From assembly GCF_003958645.1 (NCBI RefSeq), contig NZ_RXLO01000008.1:243215-307214 (forward strand): 64,000 nt of DNA, in the 5' to 3' direction. The DNA comes from Chitinophaga rhizosphaerae. GTDB lineage: Bacteria; Bacteroidota; Bacteroidia; Chitinophagales; Chitinophagaceae. Shown piece by piece: positions 17,368 through 26,352 of the stretch. The stretch's first letter is position 1. Each line of letters begins with the position of its first letter. The notes under the pieces are model-generated. The model ran no database searches and was not told where the DNA came from. It saw nothing but the letters and a program-made list of their open reading frames with translations. Both the position numbers and the translations under genes were made by a program.

Positions 17368-18765
17368 TTAAATCATTGCGCGCACGTCTGCCACTTTGCC
17401 GGTGATGGCCGCGGCCGCGGCGGTCAGCGGGCTTGCCAGGAAGGTCCGGGCGTTGGGGCCCTGCCTGCCTTCGAAGTTGCGGTTGGAGGTAGCGATGCAA
17501 TATTTTCCAGCCGGGATTTTGTCTTCGTTCATGGCCAGGCAAGCGGAGCAACCGGGTTGGCGCAGCTGGAAGCCGGCGGCTTCGAAGATCTTGTCGATCC
17601 CTTCTGCGATGGCCTGCGCTTCTACCTGCTTGGAGCCGGGCACGATCCAGACGGTTACGTCTTCGGCTTTCTGTTTTCCTTTCACGAATTCGGCCACCAT
17701 GCGGAGGTCTTCGATGCGGGAATTGGTGCAACTGCCGATGAACACGTAATCCACCTTTTTGCCGAGGAGCTGCGATCCGGGCTGAAGGTCCATGTACTGG
17801 AGGGATTTGGAGAACGAAAGCTGTTCTTTCTCGTCGATATCCGCCAGTGCAGGGATGTTACCGGTAACGCCCATGCCCATCCCGGGATTGGTGCCGTAAG
17901 TGATCTGAGGCTCGATGTCGGCGGCGTCGAAAGTCAGTTCGGCGTCGAACACGGCGTCATCGTCGGTACGGAGGGTGTTCCAGTACGCGAGGGATTTTTC
18001 CCAGTCTTCGCCTTTGGGAGCGAATTCCCGTCCTTTGATATATTCGAAAGTAGTGTTGTCTGGAGCGATGAGGCCGCCACGGGCGCCCATTTCGATAGAC
18101 ATGTTGCAGACGGTCATGCGGGCTTCCATGCTGAGGCTCCGGATGGCTTCTCCGGCGTATTCCACGAAATAACCGGTGCCGCCGGCGGCGGTGATCTGCG
18201 AAATGATGTAAAGAATGATGTCTTTGGATACGACCCCTTTCTTCAGCTGGCCGTTTACAGTTATGCGCATCCTTTTGGGTTTGTACTGCAGGATGCACTG
18301 GGTGGCCAGTACCTGTTCCACTTCGCTCGTGCCGATCCCGAAGGCTACGGCACCGAAGGCGCCGTGGGTGGAGGTGTGGGAGTCGCCGCAGACGATGGTC
18401 ATGCCCGGCAGGGTGATCCCCAGTTCGGGGCCGATCACGTGAACGATGCCCTGGTAAGGATGGCCGAGGCCGTATAATTCCACACCGAACTCGGCGGTGT
18501 TTTGCGTGAGCATTTCCACCTGCTTGCGGCTCAGGGCTTCCTTGATGGGCAGGTGCTGATCGAGGGTGGGAACGTTATGGTCTGCCGTGGCCCGCGTTTT
18601 TGCCGGGCGGAACACGGGAACCCCGCGCTTCCGCAATCCGTCGAAGGCCTGGGGGCTCGTTACTTCATGTATGAAATGCGTGTTGATGTACACCGCGTCC
18701 GGATGGCCCGGCCGGCTCGCCACAATGTGGCTGTCCCAAATCTTGTCGAATAATGTTTTCCCCAT
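17368..18765 (-). CDS. leuC: 3-isopropylmalate dehydratase, large subunit
   Basis: 465 residues, aconitase superfamily. The [4Fe-4S] cysteines are visible in FIGSCTNSRIEDL (near 345) and GCSACLAMNEDKI (near 405). CGDSHTSTHGAFGA lies near residue 145. It is the first gene of the operon. A TAGATTTG box on the minus strand (18892-18899) fits a Bacteroidota -7 element and would give a leader of roughly 120 bases; I see no leucine-rich leader peptide in it, so classical leader-peptide attenuation is not supported. Confidence 0.96.
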   Translation of the reverse strand: MGKTLFDKIWDSHIVASRPGHPDAVYINTHFIHEVTSPQAFDGLRKRGVPVFRPAKTRATADHNVPTLDQHLPIKEALSRKQVEMLTQNTAEFGVELYGLGHPYQGIVHVIGPELGITLPGMTIVCGDSHTSTHGAFGAVAFGIGTSEVEQVLATQCILQYKPKRMRITVNGQLKKGVVSKDIILYIISQITAAGGTGYFVEYAGEAIRSLSMEARMTVCNMSIEMGARGGLIAPDNTTFEYIKGREFAPKGEDWEKSLAYWNTLRTDDDAVFDAELTFDAADIEPQITYGTNPGMGMGVTGNIPALADIDEKEQLSFSKSLQYMDLQPGSQLLGKKVDYVFIGSCTNSRIEDLRMVAEFVKGKQKAEDVTVWIVPGSKQVEAQAIAEGIDKIFEAAGFQLRQPGCSACLAMNEDKIPAGKYCIATSNRNFEGRQGPNARTFLASPLTAAAAAITGKVADVRAMI

Positions 18766-18900
18766 GCGAATTTGACTTTATAAAACCGGGCCTCAATACA
18801 TGCATCTTGACAATTATATATTAAATGTTAACCCTCAATATGCATTTATCTTCAAACCCGTATATTTGCTTTTCCTGTCACTTTACATCTTCAAATCTAA

Positions 18901-18933
18901 TTGACACTTTTAAACCTCAGTTCGTTAAATTTG
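18901..18933 (+). promoter_or_regulatory. Promoter of the helical-repeat gene at 19011
   Basis: TTGAC at 18901 and TAAATTTG at 18926-18933 match the Bacteroidota -33 and -7 boxes with 22 bases between TTG and the -7 box. A leader of about 70 bases follows. Confidence 0.6.
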
Positions 18934-19010
18934 TCAATATTACGATTAGCAACTGTCGCCTGATGCCATTAACTTATTGAAAGTCAAATTATTATAATCC
19001 AATAACAACG

Positions 19011-20564
19011 ATGTCCAACACGCAGAACGACGCCTTGTTCATACTAATAAAAACGCTCACCAAAGCAGAAAAAAGGAACTTCCAGCTGGCTTTTAACCGG
19101 GACAATACGAAAGAAGACGTTCTTTTCATACAGTTGTTCAATGCGCTCGACAAGATGAAGGAGTACGACGACGAGCAGATCCTCCGCCGTGTTCCCGACA
19201 TCAAGAAGCAGCAGCTGAGCAATATCAAGGCACATCTGTACAAACATCTTCTCACCACCCTGCGGCTGCTCTATAAAACGAAGGATGCGCTCATCGAGCT
19301 CCGGGAGCAGCTGGATTATGCCAGGGTATTGTATAACAAGGGGTTATACAATCAAAGCCTGAAAATCCTCGCCAAAGCGAAAGTTTCTGCCCGCGAGCAG
19401 GAAGAAGTGATGTTGCATTTCGAGATCGTGGAGTTCGAAAAGCTCATCGAAACACGGCACATCACCCGCAGCCTCGACAACCGCGCCGAAGAACTGTCTG
19501 ACGAAAGCCGCCTCATCAACGAGCAGCTCAACAACGTATCGCGCCTGTCTACCCTGGCGCTCCGCATGTACGGGCTTTATCTCAAACTCGGCCACGCGCG
19601 CGACGAGAAAGATACCCTCATGCTCAGGTCGTTCTTCGATACCAACCTGCCGCCCGTTCAGCATCAGCAGATGAGTTTTTACGAGCGCATCTACCTCTAC
19701 CAGGCGTATTGCTGGTATTACTACATCCTGCAGGACTTCGTCATGTATTACCGGTATACGCAGAAGTGGGTGGACCTTTTCAGCGAATATCCCGCCCTGA
19801 AGGATGCGGATGTGGATCTGTACATCAAGGCCATGCATAACCTGCTGACGGCGCACTTCCATACCATGAACCACGACAAGTTCACCGAAGTGCTGCAGGA
19901 GATGGAAAACTTCATCACCGAAAAAGAGGAAAGCCTTAACGAGAACACGCGTACCAACGCGTTCGTGTACCTGTATACCGGCAAGGTCAACCGCCACTTC
20001 CTCGACGGCACTTTTTCGGAAGGGCTCAAGCTGGTGGCAGAGGTAGAGGAAAAGATCAGCGAGCATCAGTTGACGGTAGACCAGCATCGCGTGCTCGTTT
20101 TCTACTATAAAATCGCATGTTTGTATTTCGGCAGCGGCGATAACGATAACGCCATCGTCTATCTCAATAAAATCATCCAGCTGAAGATCGGGAACCTCCG
20201 GGCCGATATCCAGTGCTTCGCGCGGATCCTGCACCTGATCGCGCATTATGAGCTGGAGAATTACAGCCTGGTGGAATATCTCATCAAATCGGTGTATCAC
20301 TTCATCGCCAAGAACAAAGACCTTAGCCAGGTGATGGAGGAAATCCTGAAGTTCCTCCGCAAGAACATGTATGCCAATCCGCGCGCGCTGCGCACCGCAT
20401 TCCGCGACCTGAAAGGCAAACTGGAGATCATCGCAAAGAACCCGTACGAGCGCCGCAGCTACCTGTACCTCGATATCGTGAGCTGGCTCGAAAGCAAGAT
20501 CGAGGGCATCCCCGTGCAGGAGGTCATCCAGCAAAAATTCCGGAACAAGGTGCCCCGGATCTAG
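19011..20564 (+). CDS. Unrecognised 517-residue helical-repeat protein
   Basis: No enzyme motif is visible. The whole protein is predicted alpha-helical, with short paired helices resembling degenerate TPR units (for example YNKGLYNQSLKILAKAK near 107 and DNDNAIVYLNKIIQLK near 383). It has no signal peptide or membrane segment, so it is cytoplasmic. The N-terminus (LFILIKTLTKAEKRNF) is a recurring opening among Chitinophagaceae proteins of this length. It has its own promoter and no operon partner. A scaffold or protein-binding role fits the architecture; nothing more specific can be supported. Confidence 0.8.
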   Translation: MSNTQNDALFILIKTLTKAEKRNFQLAFNRDNTKEDVLFIQLFNALDKMKEYDDEQILRRVPDIKKQQLSNIKAHLYKHLLTTLRLLYKTKDALIELREQLDYARVLYNKGLYNQSLKILAKAKVSAREQEEVMLHFEIVEFEKLIETRHITRSLDNRAEELSDESRLINEQLNNVSRLSTLALRMYGLYLKLGHARDEKDTLMLRSFFDTNLPPVQHQQMSFYERIYLYQAYCWYYYILQDFVMYYRYTQKWVDLFSEYPALKDADVDLYIKAMHNLLTAHFHTMNHDKFTEVLQEMENFITEKEESLNENTRTNAFVYLYTGKVNRHFLDGTFSEGLKLVAEVEEKISEHQLTVDQHRVLVFYYKIACLYFGSGDNDNAIVYLNKIIQLKIGNLRADIQCFARILHLIAHYELENYSLVEYLIKSVYHFIAKNKDLSQVMEEILKFLRKNMYANPRALRTAFRDLKGKLEIIAKNPYERRSYLYLDIVSWLESKIEGIPVQEVIQQKFRNKVPRI

Positions 20565-20929
20565 GAATGCTTCTTGATACGATCTTCACATTGACATCTG
20601 TTTTTTGACCCATTCCCGCGAATACTCCTTTCCCCGCCGGGAACGATCGTACGTTTTGAGGGGTATCGCCTCCCATCAGTTATGCATTTTTACCCGAACG
20701 GTCCGCCGGGAAGAAATGCTTATTTCCATGAATGTGCAAATAATTGGGTTTCAACTCCCGAATCGGCATATATTTTAACTGTGCTAATATGTGCCAGAAA
20801 ATCAACACATTGCGAGAAATCCTCATAACAAATACCTGCATTTATGTGTGTAAAAGCCCCGATCCGCCACCCCTGCGGCATCTCCAAAGTTGTTGAGTTC
20901 TTTATCCACATATGGGGGTAACTTATGAA
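20565..20929. other. Intergenic stretch before the nrd promoter
   Basis: No gene with credible features. No strong hairpin with a T-run follows the helical-repeat gene, so its terminator is not evident. Confidence 0.4.
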
Positions 20930-20959
20930 TTTGTGCAGGGGGTTTGATCATTACATTTG
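20930..20959 (+). promoter_or_regulatory. Promoter of the nrdBA transcript
   Basis: TTTG at 20930-20933 and TACATTTG at 20952-20959, separated by 18 bases, form a near-ideal Bacteroidota promoter. Transcription would start near 20966, immediately ahead of the cobalamin riboswitch. Confidence 0.75.
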
Positions 20960-20970
20960 CAGCAGTTCTT

Positions 20971-21170
20971 GACAACGATGTGCTGGCTTCCGGACGTGTC
21001 CGACGCGAGGAATTAAAAGGGAACCGTGTGAGAATCACGGGCAGGCGCGCTACTGTAACCCCCTGTCAATGCCGGTTTCTACAAATTATGCCACTGTTCC
21101 GCGAAAGCGGGGCGGGAAGGCCCCCGGCAAGGGATAGCCAGGAGACCTGCCAGCACTTCGGACAACGTCA
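20971..21170 (+). promoter_or_regulatory. Cobalamin (adenosylcobalamin) riboswitch
   Basis: Class hallmarks are present in order: AAAAGGGAACCGTGTGA (from 21015), GCGCGCTACTGTAACCC (from 21046), GCCACTGTTCCGCGAAAGCG (from 21090), and the B12 box AGCCAGGAGACCTGCC (21136-21151). The outer stem pairs GTGCTGG near 20980 with CCAGCAC near 21150. The aptamer lies between a promoter and nrdB, with about 140 bases between its end and the ATG. B12 binding should lower expression of the genes behind it. Confidence 0.93.
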
Positions 21171-21201
21171 AAACCTTCGCGATTCAAGGTATTGGCTGAC
21201 A

Positions 21202-21234
21202 GCCCCTGCTACTTTCCTTACGAGGATGAGGGGC
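21202..21234 (+). promoter_or_regulatory. Possible expression platform of the cobalamin riboswitch
   Basis: GCCCCT at 21202-21207 can pair with AGGGGC at 21229-21234. There is no T-run after it, so it is not a standard terminator. With about 75 bases still to go before the nrdB start, it might act by altering folding near the start or by another stop mechanism. This is inference. Confidence 0.35.
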
Positions 21235-21308
21235 CTTCGTCGCCCTTCGGATCACGTTCAATCACAAAACTGGCAACTAACACTGGTTAACCATATAAAA
21301 AAACTTGT

Positions 21309-22280
21309 ATGAATAACGAGAATGAGATATTACTGAAGGAAAACAAAGACAGGTTCGTACTCCTGCCCATCAACTACCCCGCCATCTGGGAACAATACAA
21401 ACGCCACGAAGCCAGCTTCTGGACGGCCGAAGAGATCGACCTCTCGGGCGACCTGTCTGACTGGGCCAGGCTGAACGACGGCGAGCGCCACTTCATTTCC
21501 CACGTGCTGGCATTCTTCGCCGCGTCGGACGGGATCGTGAACGAGAACCTGGCCGTGAACTTCATGAGCGAAGTGCAGATCCCCGAAGCCCGCTGCTTCT
21601 ACGGGTTCCAGATCATGATGGAAAACATCCACTCCGAAACTTACGCCCTCCTGATCGATACTTACGTGAAAGACCCCGCCGAAAAGGACCGTCTTTTCCA
21701 CGCCATCGAAACCGTACCGGCCGTGAAGAAAAAAGCCGAATGGGCCCTCCGCTGGATCGAGAACGGTACCTTCGCCCAACGCCTCGTAGCATTCGCGGCC
21801 GTGGAAGGCATCTTCTTCTCCGGCTCCTTCTGCTCCATCTTCTGGCTGAAAAAACGCGGCCTCATGCCCGGCCTCACCTTCTCCAACGAGCTCATCTCCC
21901 GCGATGAAGGCCTCCACTGCGAATTCGCATGCCTCCTCTATTCCATGCTCGAAGGCAAACTAAGCGAAAAAGAAGTGCACGAGATCATCGCCGACGCCGT
22001 TACCATCGAGAAGGAATTCATCACCGAAGCACTGCCCGCAGCCCTCATCGGCATGAACGCCGACCTCATGAAACAATATATCGAGTTCGTGGCAGACCGC
22101 TGGCTCCAGGCACTGGGCGCAAGCAAAATCTACAACAGCGCCAACCCCTTCGATTTCATGGAAATGATCTCGCTTCAGGGCAAAACCAACTTCTTCGAAA
22201 AACGCGTGGGCGATTACCAGAAAGCCGGCGTTATGGGCAGCAAGGAAACACAAACCTTCAGCCTCGACGAAGATTTCTAG
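21309..22280 (+). CDS. nrdB: Ribonucleoside-diphosphate reductase, beta subunit (class Ia)
   Basis: 323 residues, usual size. It carries the di-iron centre and the tyrosyl radical that start deoxyribonucleotide synthesis. Ligands visible are Asp74 (AASDGIVNEN), Glu105 and His108 (MMENIHSE), with the radical Tyr112 in ETYALLID; further ligands lie in VEGIFFSGSF and ELISRDEGLHCEF. The presence of the Tyr identifies class Ia rather than the Tyr-less class Ic. The gene is behind a cobalamin riboswitch, which suggests that it is turned down when B12 is plentiful, presumably because a B12-dependent reductase then takes over. Confidence 0.96.
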   Translation: MNNENEILLKENKDRFVLLPINYPAIWEQYKRHEASFWTAEEIDLSGDLSDWARLNDGERHFISHVLAFFAASDGIVNENLAVNFMSEVQIPEARCFYGFQIMMENIHSETYALLIDTYVKDPAEKDRLFHAIETVPAVKKKAEWALRWIENGTFAQRLVAFAAVEGIFFSGSFCSIFWLKKRGLMPGLTFSNELISRDEGLHCEFACLLYSMLEGKLSEKEVHEIIADAVTIEKEFITEALPAALIGMNADLMKQYIEFVADRWLQALGASKIYNSANPFDFMEMISLQGKTNFFEKRVGDYQKAGVMGSKETQTFSLDEDF

Positions 22281-22342
22281 TCAAAGAATCATAACCACCA
22301 TCCGACCATATTCAATTTTTCACCCACTAAATTCATCACACT

Positions 22343-24715
22343 ATGTTCGTTATAAAAAGAGACGGCAGGAAGGAAACTGTCAAGTTCGACAAGATTACGG
22401 CAAGGGTAGAGAAGCTGTGTTACGGACTCGCGCCGGAATACGTGGATTCAATAGATGTAGCGAAGAAAGTGATCCAGGGACTTTACGACGGTGTTACCAC
22501 GAGCGAGCTGGACAACCTCGCCGCCGAAACCGCCGCCTCCCTGACGACCAAGCATCCGGACTATGCGCAGCTCGCTTCCCGCATCGCGGTGAGCAACCTG
22601 CATAAAAATACGTTGAAGTCGTTCTCCAAAACGATGAAGAAACTCTACGAATACGTTGATCCCAAAACCGGTAAAAACGCCGGCCTGCTGGGCGACGACG
22701 TTTGGGAAATCATCAAGGCGAACGCCGACATCCTCGATTCCACCATCATTTACGACCGCGATTTCGCGTTCGATTATTTCGGGTTCAAGACGCTGGAGCG
22801 TTCTTACCTCCTGAAAGTGGACGGCAAGATCGCCGAGCGCCCGCAGCATATGTTCATGCGCGTAGCTGTCGGCATCCATAAAGAAGACATCGACTCCGCC
22901 ATCAAGACCTACAACCTGATGAGCGAGCGCTGGTTCACACACGCCACCCCTACCCTGTTCAACGCCGGAACGCCGAAGCCCCAGATGAGCTCCTGCTTCC
23001 TGCTGACCATGAAGGGCGACAGCATCGACGGCATTTACGACACCCTGAAGCAGACCGCCAAGATCTCCCAGAGCGCAGGCGGCATAGGCCTCAGCATCCA
23101 TAACATCCGCGCCACCGGTTCCTACATCAGCGGCACCAACGGTACCAGCAACGGGATCATCCCCATGCTGCGCGTGTTCAACGACACGGCCCGTTACGTA
23201 GACCAGGGCGGCGGCAAGCGCAAAGGCGCGTTCGCCATTTACCTCGAACCCTGGCATGCCGACGTGTTCGAGTTCCTCGACCTCCGCAAAAACCACGGTA
23301 AGGAAGAAATGCGCGCCCGCGACCTCTTCTACGCCCTCTGGATGCCCGACCTGTTCATGAAACGCGTGGAAGAAAATGGCGACTGGAGCCTGTTCTGCCC
23401 CCACGAAGCACCCGGACTGGCCGATTGCTGGGGCGAAGAATTCGAGAAACTGTACGAAAAATACGAGTCCGAAAACCGCGCCCGCAAAACCGTGAAGGCG
23501 CAGGACCTGTGGTTCGCCATCCTCGACGCACAGATCGAAACCGGCACGCCGTACCTGCTTTACAAAGACTCCGCCAACCGCAAGTCTAACCAGCAGAACC
23601 TCGGCACCATCAAATCCTCCAACCTCTGCACCGAGATCATCGAGTATACTTCCGAAGACGAAGTAGCCGTGTGCAACCTCGCCTCCCTGGCGCTGCCCCG
23701 GTTCGTGATCGACGGCAAGTTCGACCATCAGAAACTCTACGAAGTTACCTATCAGGCTACCATCAACCTGAACCGTATCATCGATCAGAACTATTACCCG
23801 GTTGAAGAAGCCCGCAACTCCAACCTCCGCCACCGCCCCATCGGCCTCGGCGTACAGGGCCTGGCAGATACGTTCTTCCTCCTCCGCTATCCCTTCGAAA
23901 GCGAGCCGGCGCAACAGCTGAACAAAGAGATCTTCGAAACGATCTACTTCGCTTCGCTGACCGCTTCCAAAGACCTCGCCACCACCGAAGGCAAATACGC
24001 TTCCTACGAAGGATCGCCCATTTCCAAAGGCATCCTGCAATACGATATGTGGAACGTGCAGCCGTCTGACCGTTGGGACTGGACCGGCCTGAAAGCCGAG
24101 ATCAAAAAGCACGGTGTTCGCAACTCCCTGCTGCTGGCGCCCATGCCCACCGCATCCACTTCGCAGATCCTGGGCAACAACGAGTGCTTCGAGCCATACA
24201 CTTCCAACATCTACACCCGCCGTGTACTCAGCGGAGAGTTCGTGGTAGTGAACAAACACCTGCTCAAAGACCTCGTAGAGCTCGGCCTGTGGGACAACGA
24301 CATGAAGAACAAGATCATCGCGGCGAACGGTTCCATCCAGGGCATCCCCGAGATCCCGTCCAGCATCAAGGAACTGTACAAAACCGTTTGGGAGATCAAG
24401 CAGCGTACGATCATCGATATGGCGGCCGACCGCGGCGCGTTCATCTGCCAGTCGCAATCCCTGAACCTGTTCGTAGACAAGCCGACAGCTTCCAAGCTCA
24501 CTTCCATGCACTTCTACGCCTGGAAGAAAGGCCTCAAGACCGGCATGTACTACCTCCGCACGCAGGCTGCAGCGCAAGCCGTTCAGTTTACGGTGGAAAA
24601 ACAGGGTGGCCAGAACATGGTGCCCGTGGTACCCGAAAACGGCTCCGGTGAAATGGAGATCGTGGAAGGTGCGGTTTGCACCATGGAAGAAGGCTGCGTA
24701 ACCTGCAGCGCATAA
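22343..24715 (+). CDS. nrdA: Ribonucleoside-diphosphate reductase, alpha subunit (class Ia)
   Basis: 790 residues. An N-terminal ATP-cone (about 1-90) provides overall activity control by ATP/dATP. Catalytic residues are Cys218 (SSCFLL), Asn427/Cys429/Glu431 (SNLCTEI) and Cys444 (VCNLASLAL). The C-terminus ends CVTCSA, a CxxC redox pair of the kind seen in eukaryotic-type large subunits, not the CxxxxC of E. coli NrdA. It lies 62 bases after nrdB, and a terminator follows at 24749. The enzyme reduces NDPs to dNDPs together with NrdB. Confidence 0.97.
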   Translation: MFVIKRDGRKETVKFDKITARVEKLCYGLAPEYVDSIDVAKKVIQGLYDGVTTSELDNLAAETAASLTTKHPDYAQLASRIAVSNLHKNTLKSFSKTMKKLYEYVDPKTGKNAGLLGDDVWEIIKANADILDSTIIYDRDFAFDYFGFKTLERSYLLKVDGKIAERPQHMFMRVAVGIHKEDIDSAIKTYNLMSERWFTHATPTLFNAGTPKPQMSSCFLLTMKGDSIDGIYDTLKQTAKISQSAGGIGLSIHNIRATGSYISGTNGTSNGIIPMLRVFNDTARYVDQGGGKRKGAFAIYLEPWHADVFEFLDLRKNHGKEEMRARDLFYALWMPDLFMKRVEENGDWSLFCPHEAPGLADCWGEEFEKLYEKYESENRARKTVKAQDLWFAILDAQIETGTPYLLYKDSANRKSNQQNLGTIKSSNLCTEIIEYTSEDEVAVCNLASLALPRFVIDGKFDHQKLYEVTYQATINLNRIIDQNYYPVEEARNSNLRHRPIGLGVQGLADTFFLLRYPFESEPAQQLNKEIFETIYFASLTASKDLATTEGKYASYEGSPISKGILQYDMWNVQPSDRWDWTGLKAEIKKHGVRNSLLLAPMPTASTSQILGNNECFEPYTSNIYTRRVLSGEFVVVNKHLLKDLVELGLWDNDMKNKIIAANGSIQGIPEIPSSIKELYKTVWEIKQRTIIDMAADRGAFICQSQSLNLFVDKPTASKLTSMHFYAWKKGLKTGMYYLRTQAAAQAVQFTVEKQGGQNMVPVVPENGSGEMEIVEGAVCTMEEGCVTCSA

Positions 24716-24748
24716 ATCCGGTTATTCATTGCAGATAATAAAAACCCT

Positions 24749-24777
24749 GCCCGGGAGCGAAAGCTTCCGGGCTTTTT
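24749..24777 (+). terminator. Terminator of nrdBA
   Basis: CCCGGGAGC and GCTTCCGGG form a strong stem with a GAAA tetraloop, followed by a T-run of five. Confidence 0.88.
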
Positions 24778-24907
24778 CATTTCGCGGAAAAGCGAGGCAG
24801 CCCGTCATCCCATTTTGTAATTCCACCCGTCCCCGCCGCCAGTTTGCGGCCCGCTGCCAAGCCACCACGGTCTTATCCGGTAACTTTCCGTACCCCAACA
24901 ATCAGCC

Positions 24908-25516
24908 ATGATGTTACCTGAAAAATTAAACGGACTGGGCGGTCTGCAGATCATGCAAACGCTCTACCAGGGCGTTCGCAGCACGCACCCCACCCTCGTA
25001 AAGTGGATCGAATCGGACTTTGATTCCGACAAAATCGATAATGCGTTCGTGATGGACATGGTCCTCCATTCCCTGCAATTCCTCGAAGAAGCGCTGGTGC
25101 TTTCGGCCGACGAATCCATGCTCCGCAGCAGTGAGCCCGACGTCCGCGCCAGCCTGGCCGATATGGATTTGGTGGCGCACTGGGTGAAGAAGATCCGCCA
25201 GTCGCGGAACCTGTACCGCTCCGAAGCGGCCATCAAATCCATCCAATGCCTGTACAAAACCATTGCCGCGTATTATTTCGACGCGCCGGCCGGGTTCCCC
25301 GACGAAGTAGCGGGAACGGCGCTGCTGGCGGCCTTTGCAGGCAGCGGCCTCGTCAATGAAAATACCGCGGCCAACATCACAGCACTGTTTGTCGACCGCG
25401 GTAAAGTCACGGAAAAAGATTGGCAGGAATGGGACGAGATCACCCGGGCAGAGGGGCTCGACGGGGTTTTCCGCGCCTATGTGGAAGACCAGGTGCGGAA
25501 GGTAAGGGTGATGTGA
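24908..25516 (+). CDS. Unrecognised 202-residue protein
   Basis: The start MMLPEKLNGLGG offers two adjacent ATGs. No signal peptide or membrane segment; the protein is alpha-helical and acidic. Motifs do not match a known family: HWVKKIRQSRNLYRSEAAIKS near residue 85 and GSGLVNENTAANITALF near 140. Its codon use and base composition resemble the core genes beside it. Only sequence conservation in relatives could decide its role; it is placed after the nrd terminator and just before the AT-rich scar, so it is not linked to either. Confidence 0.65.
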   Translation: MMLPEKLNGLGGLQIMQTLYQGVRSTHPTLVKWIESDFDSDKIDNAFVMDMVLHSLQFLEEALVLSADESMLRSSEPDVRASLADMDLVAHWVKKIRQSRNLYRSEAAIKSIQCLYKTIAAYYFDAPAGFPDEVAGTALLAAFAGSGLVNENTAANITALFVDRGKVTEKDWQEWDEITRAEGLDGVFRAYVEDQVRKVRVM

Positions 25517-25652
25517 CCATCTTCTGCCTGCGGAATCATACTGCAACATTTCATTGACCACGAACATACCAGGCCAGCCTAATCAGTCGAATGACGGTGG
25601 TGCCGACAGTCTTGCACATCTCTTCAGCGAGAAGCGACCGGCCTCACAGGGT

Positions 25653-25715
25653 TTATTTCAGCTTTTCAAGTTTGGATTCAATTTCCGCCAAACGTGCTTC
25701 CACCAGCTTCCTGTT
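25653..25715 (-). pseudogene. C-terminal coiled-coil tail of a lost gene
   Basis: In one minus-strand frame, 20 residues (NRKLVEARLAEIESKLEKLK) run into a stop at 25653. This type of coiled-coil tail closes tail-fibre/S74-like or other trimeric proteins. The frame is blocked by a TGA just upstream, inside the IS fragment, so no complete gene remains. Confidence 0.35.
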
Positions 25716-25800
25716 GCTTCAGGATAGAGATAATCAGTATTTCGGTGAATCTGACTTTTTTCATAATTGCCCCTGGACCAGTTTTATGGGAGGAGGTCAG
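25702..25800 (-). mobile_element. IS3-family left-end remnant with orfA start
   Basis: On the minus strand the ATG at 25764 opens KKVRFTEILIISILKQQEAG, the typical opening of IS3-family OrfA transposases, and stops making sense after 21 codons. Upstream, the 35 bases to about 25800 begin with TGACCTCCTCCCATAAAAC, which resembles an IS3 terminal inverted repeat. The rest of the element is gone. Its terminal sequence differs from that of the element at the right edge of the window. Confidence 0.65.
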
Positions 25801-25809
25801 TAGACAGAG

Positions 25810-26310
25810 TTATATACTTACATTGGCCCCATTATAGATTCTCATTTCCTTTACCTTCGACCATTCACGGATAACGGCCCCAAGCTCAGCTACACTATTA
25901 CGTTCCAACAGAAAATCGATCTTTATTCTGGTTCCCCCCATCTTGAAATTGATTGAATTTCCAGCCCCTTGCTTCATAGAAATGCTGTTAATTGCATACA
26001 TTTCGCCTCTCACATCCACTAAAAACAATTCTAAATCCAGTATATTTTGCAATAAAAATTCCGATCTGCCATCGTGTTCGTTTACAATAATCGTATCCTC
26101 CAAAATAATTACATTCCCGACAATCCTATAATTTCTCACCAAAACAGCTGCCCCTATGCAGGCGATCCCTAAAATTGCCCATACAGCAAAATTTCCGGAG
26201 TAGAAGATCAGATCAATAATAGCGCAAAGCATAATAAGTAACCCCAATATGAGTAAACCGCGAATGATCGCGACATTTTTCTTTCTGATCAATGGTAATA
26301 CTAGTTGCAT
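25810..26310 (-). CDS. Unrecognised short membrane protein
   Basis: 166 residues. Two hydrophobic segments (about residues 15-37 and 40-58) near the N-terminus are followed by a soluble domain with beta-like stretches (VIILEDTIIVNEHDG and SINFKMGGTRIKIDF). The gene is strikingly AT-rich and has different codon use from its neighbours, which points to foreign origin. It lies between an IS3 remnant and a headless ORF. It resembles the small PH-domain-like membrane proteins often found as passengers or immunity-type genes in toxin loci, but I cannot confirm that. Confidence 0.6.
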   Translation of the reverse strand: MQLVLPLIRKKNVAIIRGLLILGLLIMLCAIIDLIFYSGNFAVWAILGIACIGAAVLVRNYRIVGNVIILEDTIIVNEHDGRSEFLLQNILDLELFLVDVRGEMYAINSISMKQGAGNSINFKMGGTRIKIDFLLERNSVAELGAVIREWSKVKEMRIYNGANVSI

Positions 26311-26352
26311 CCAGGAAAATTGTTACCTCTACTTTTTAAATTATTGACCATA

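Noticed and set aside
18766..18900. Leucine leader-peptide attenuator in front of leuC
   Set aside because: No short Leu-rich frame and no terminator stem are visible in the leader.
20720..20911. 63-residue minus-strand frame before the nrd promoter
   Set aside because: No family features and no promoter; judged a random open frame in leader DNA.
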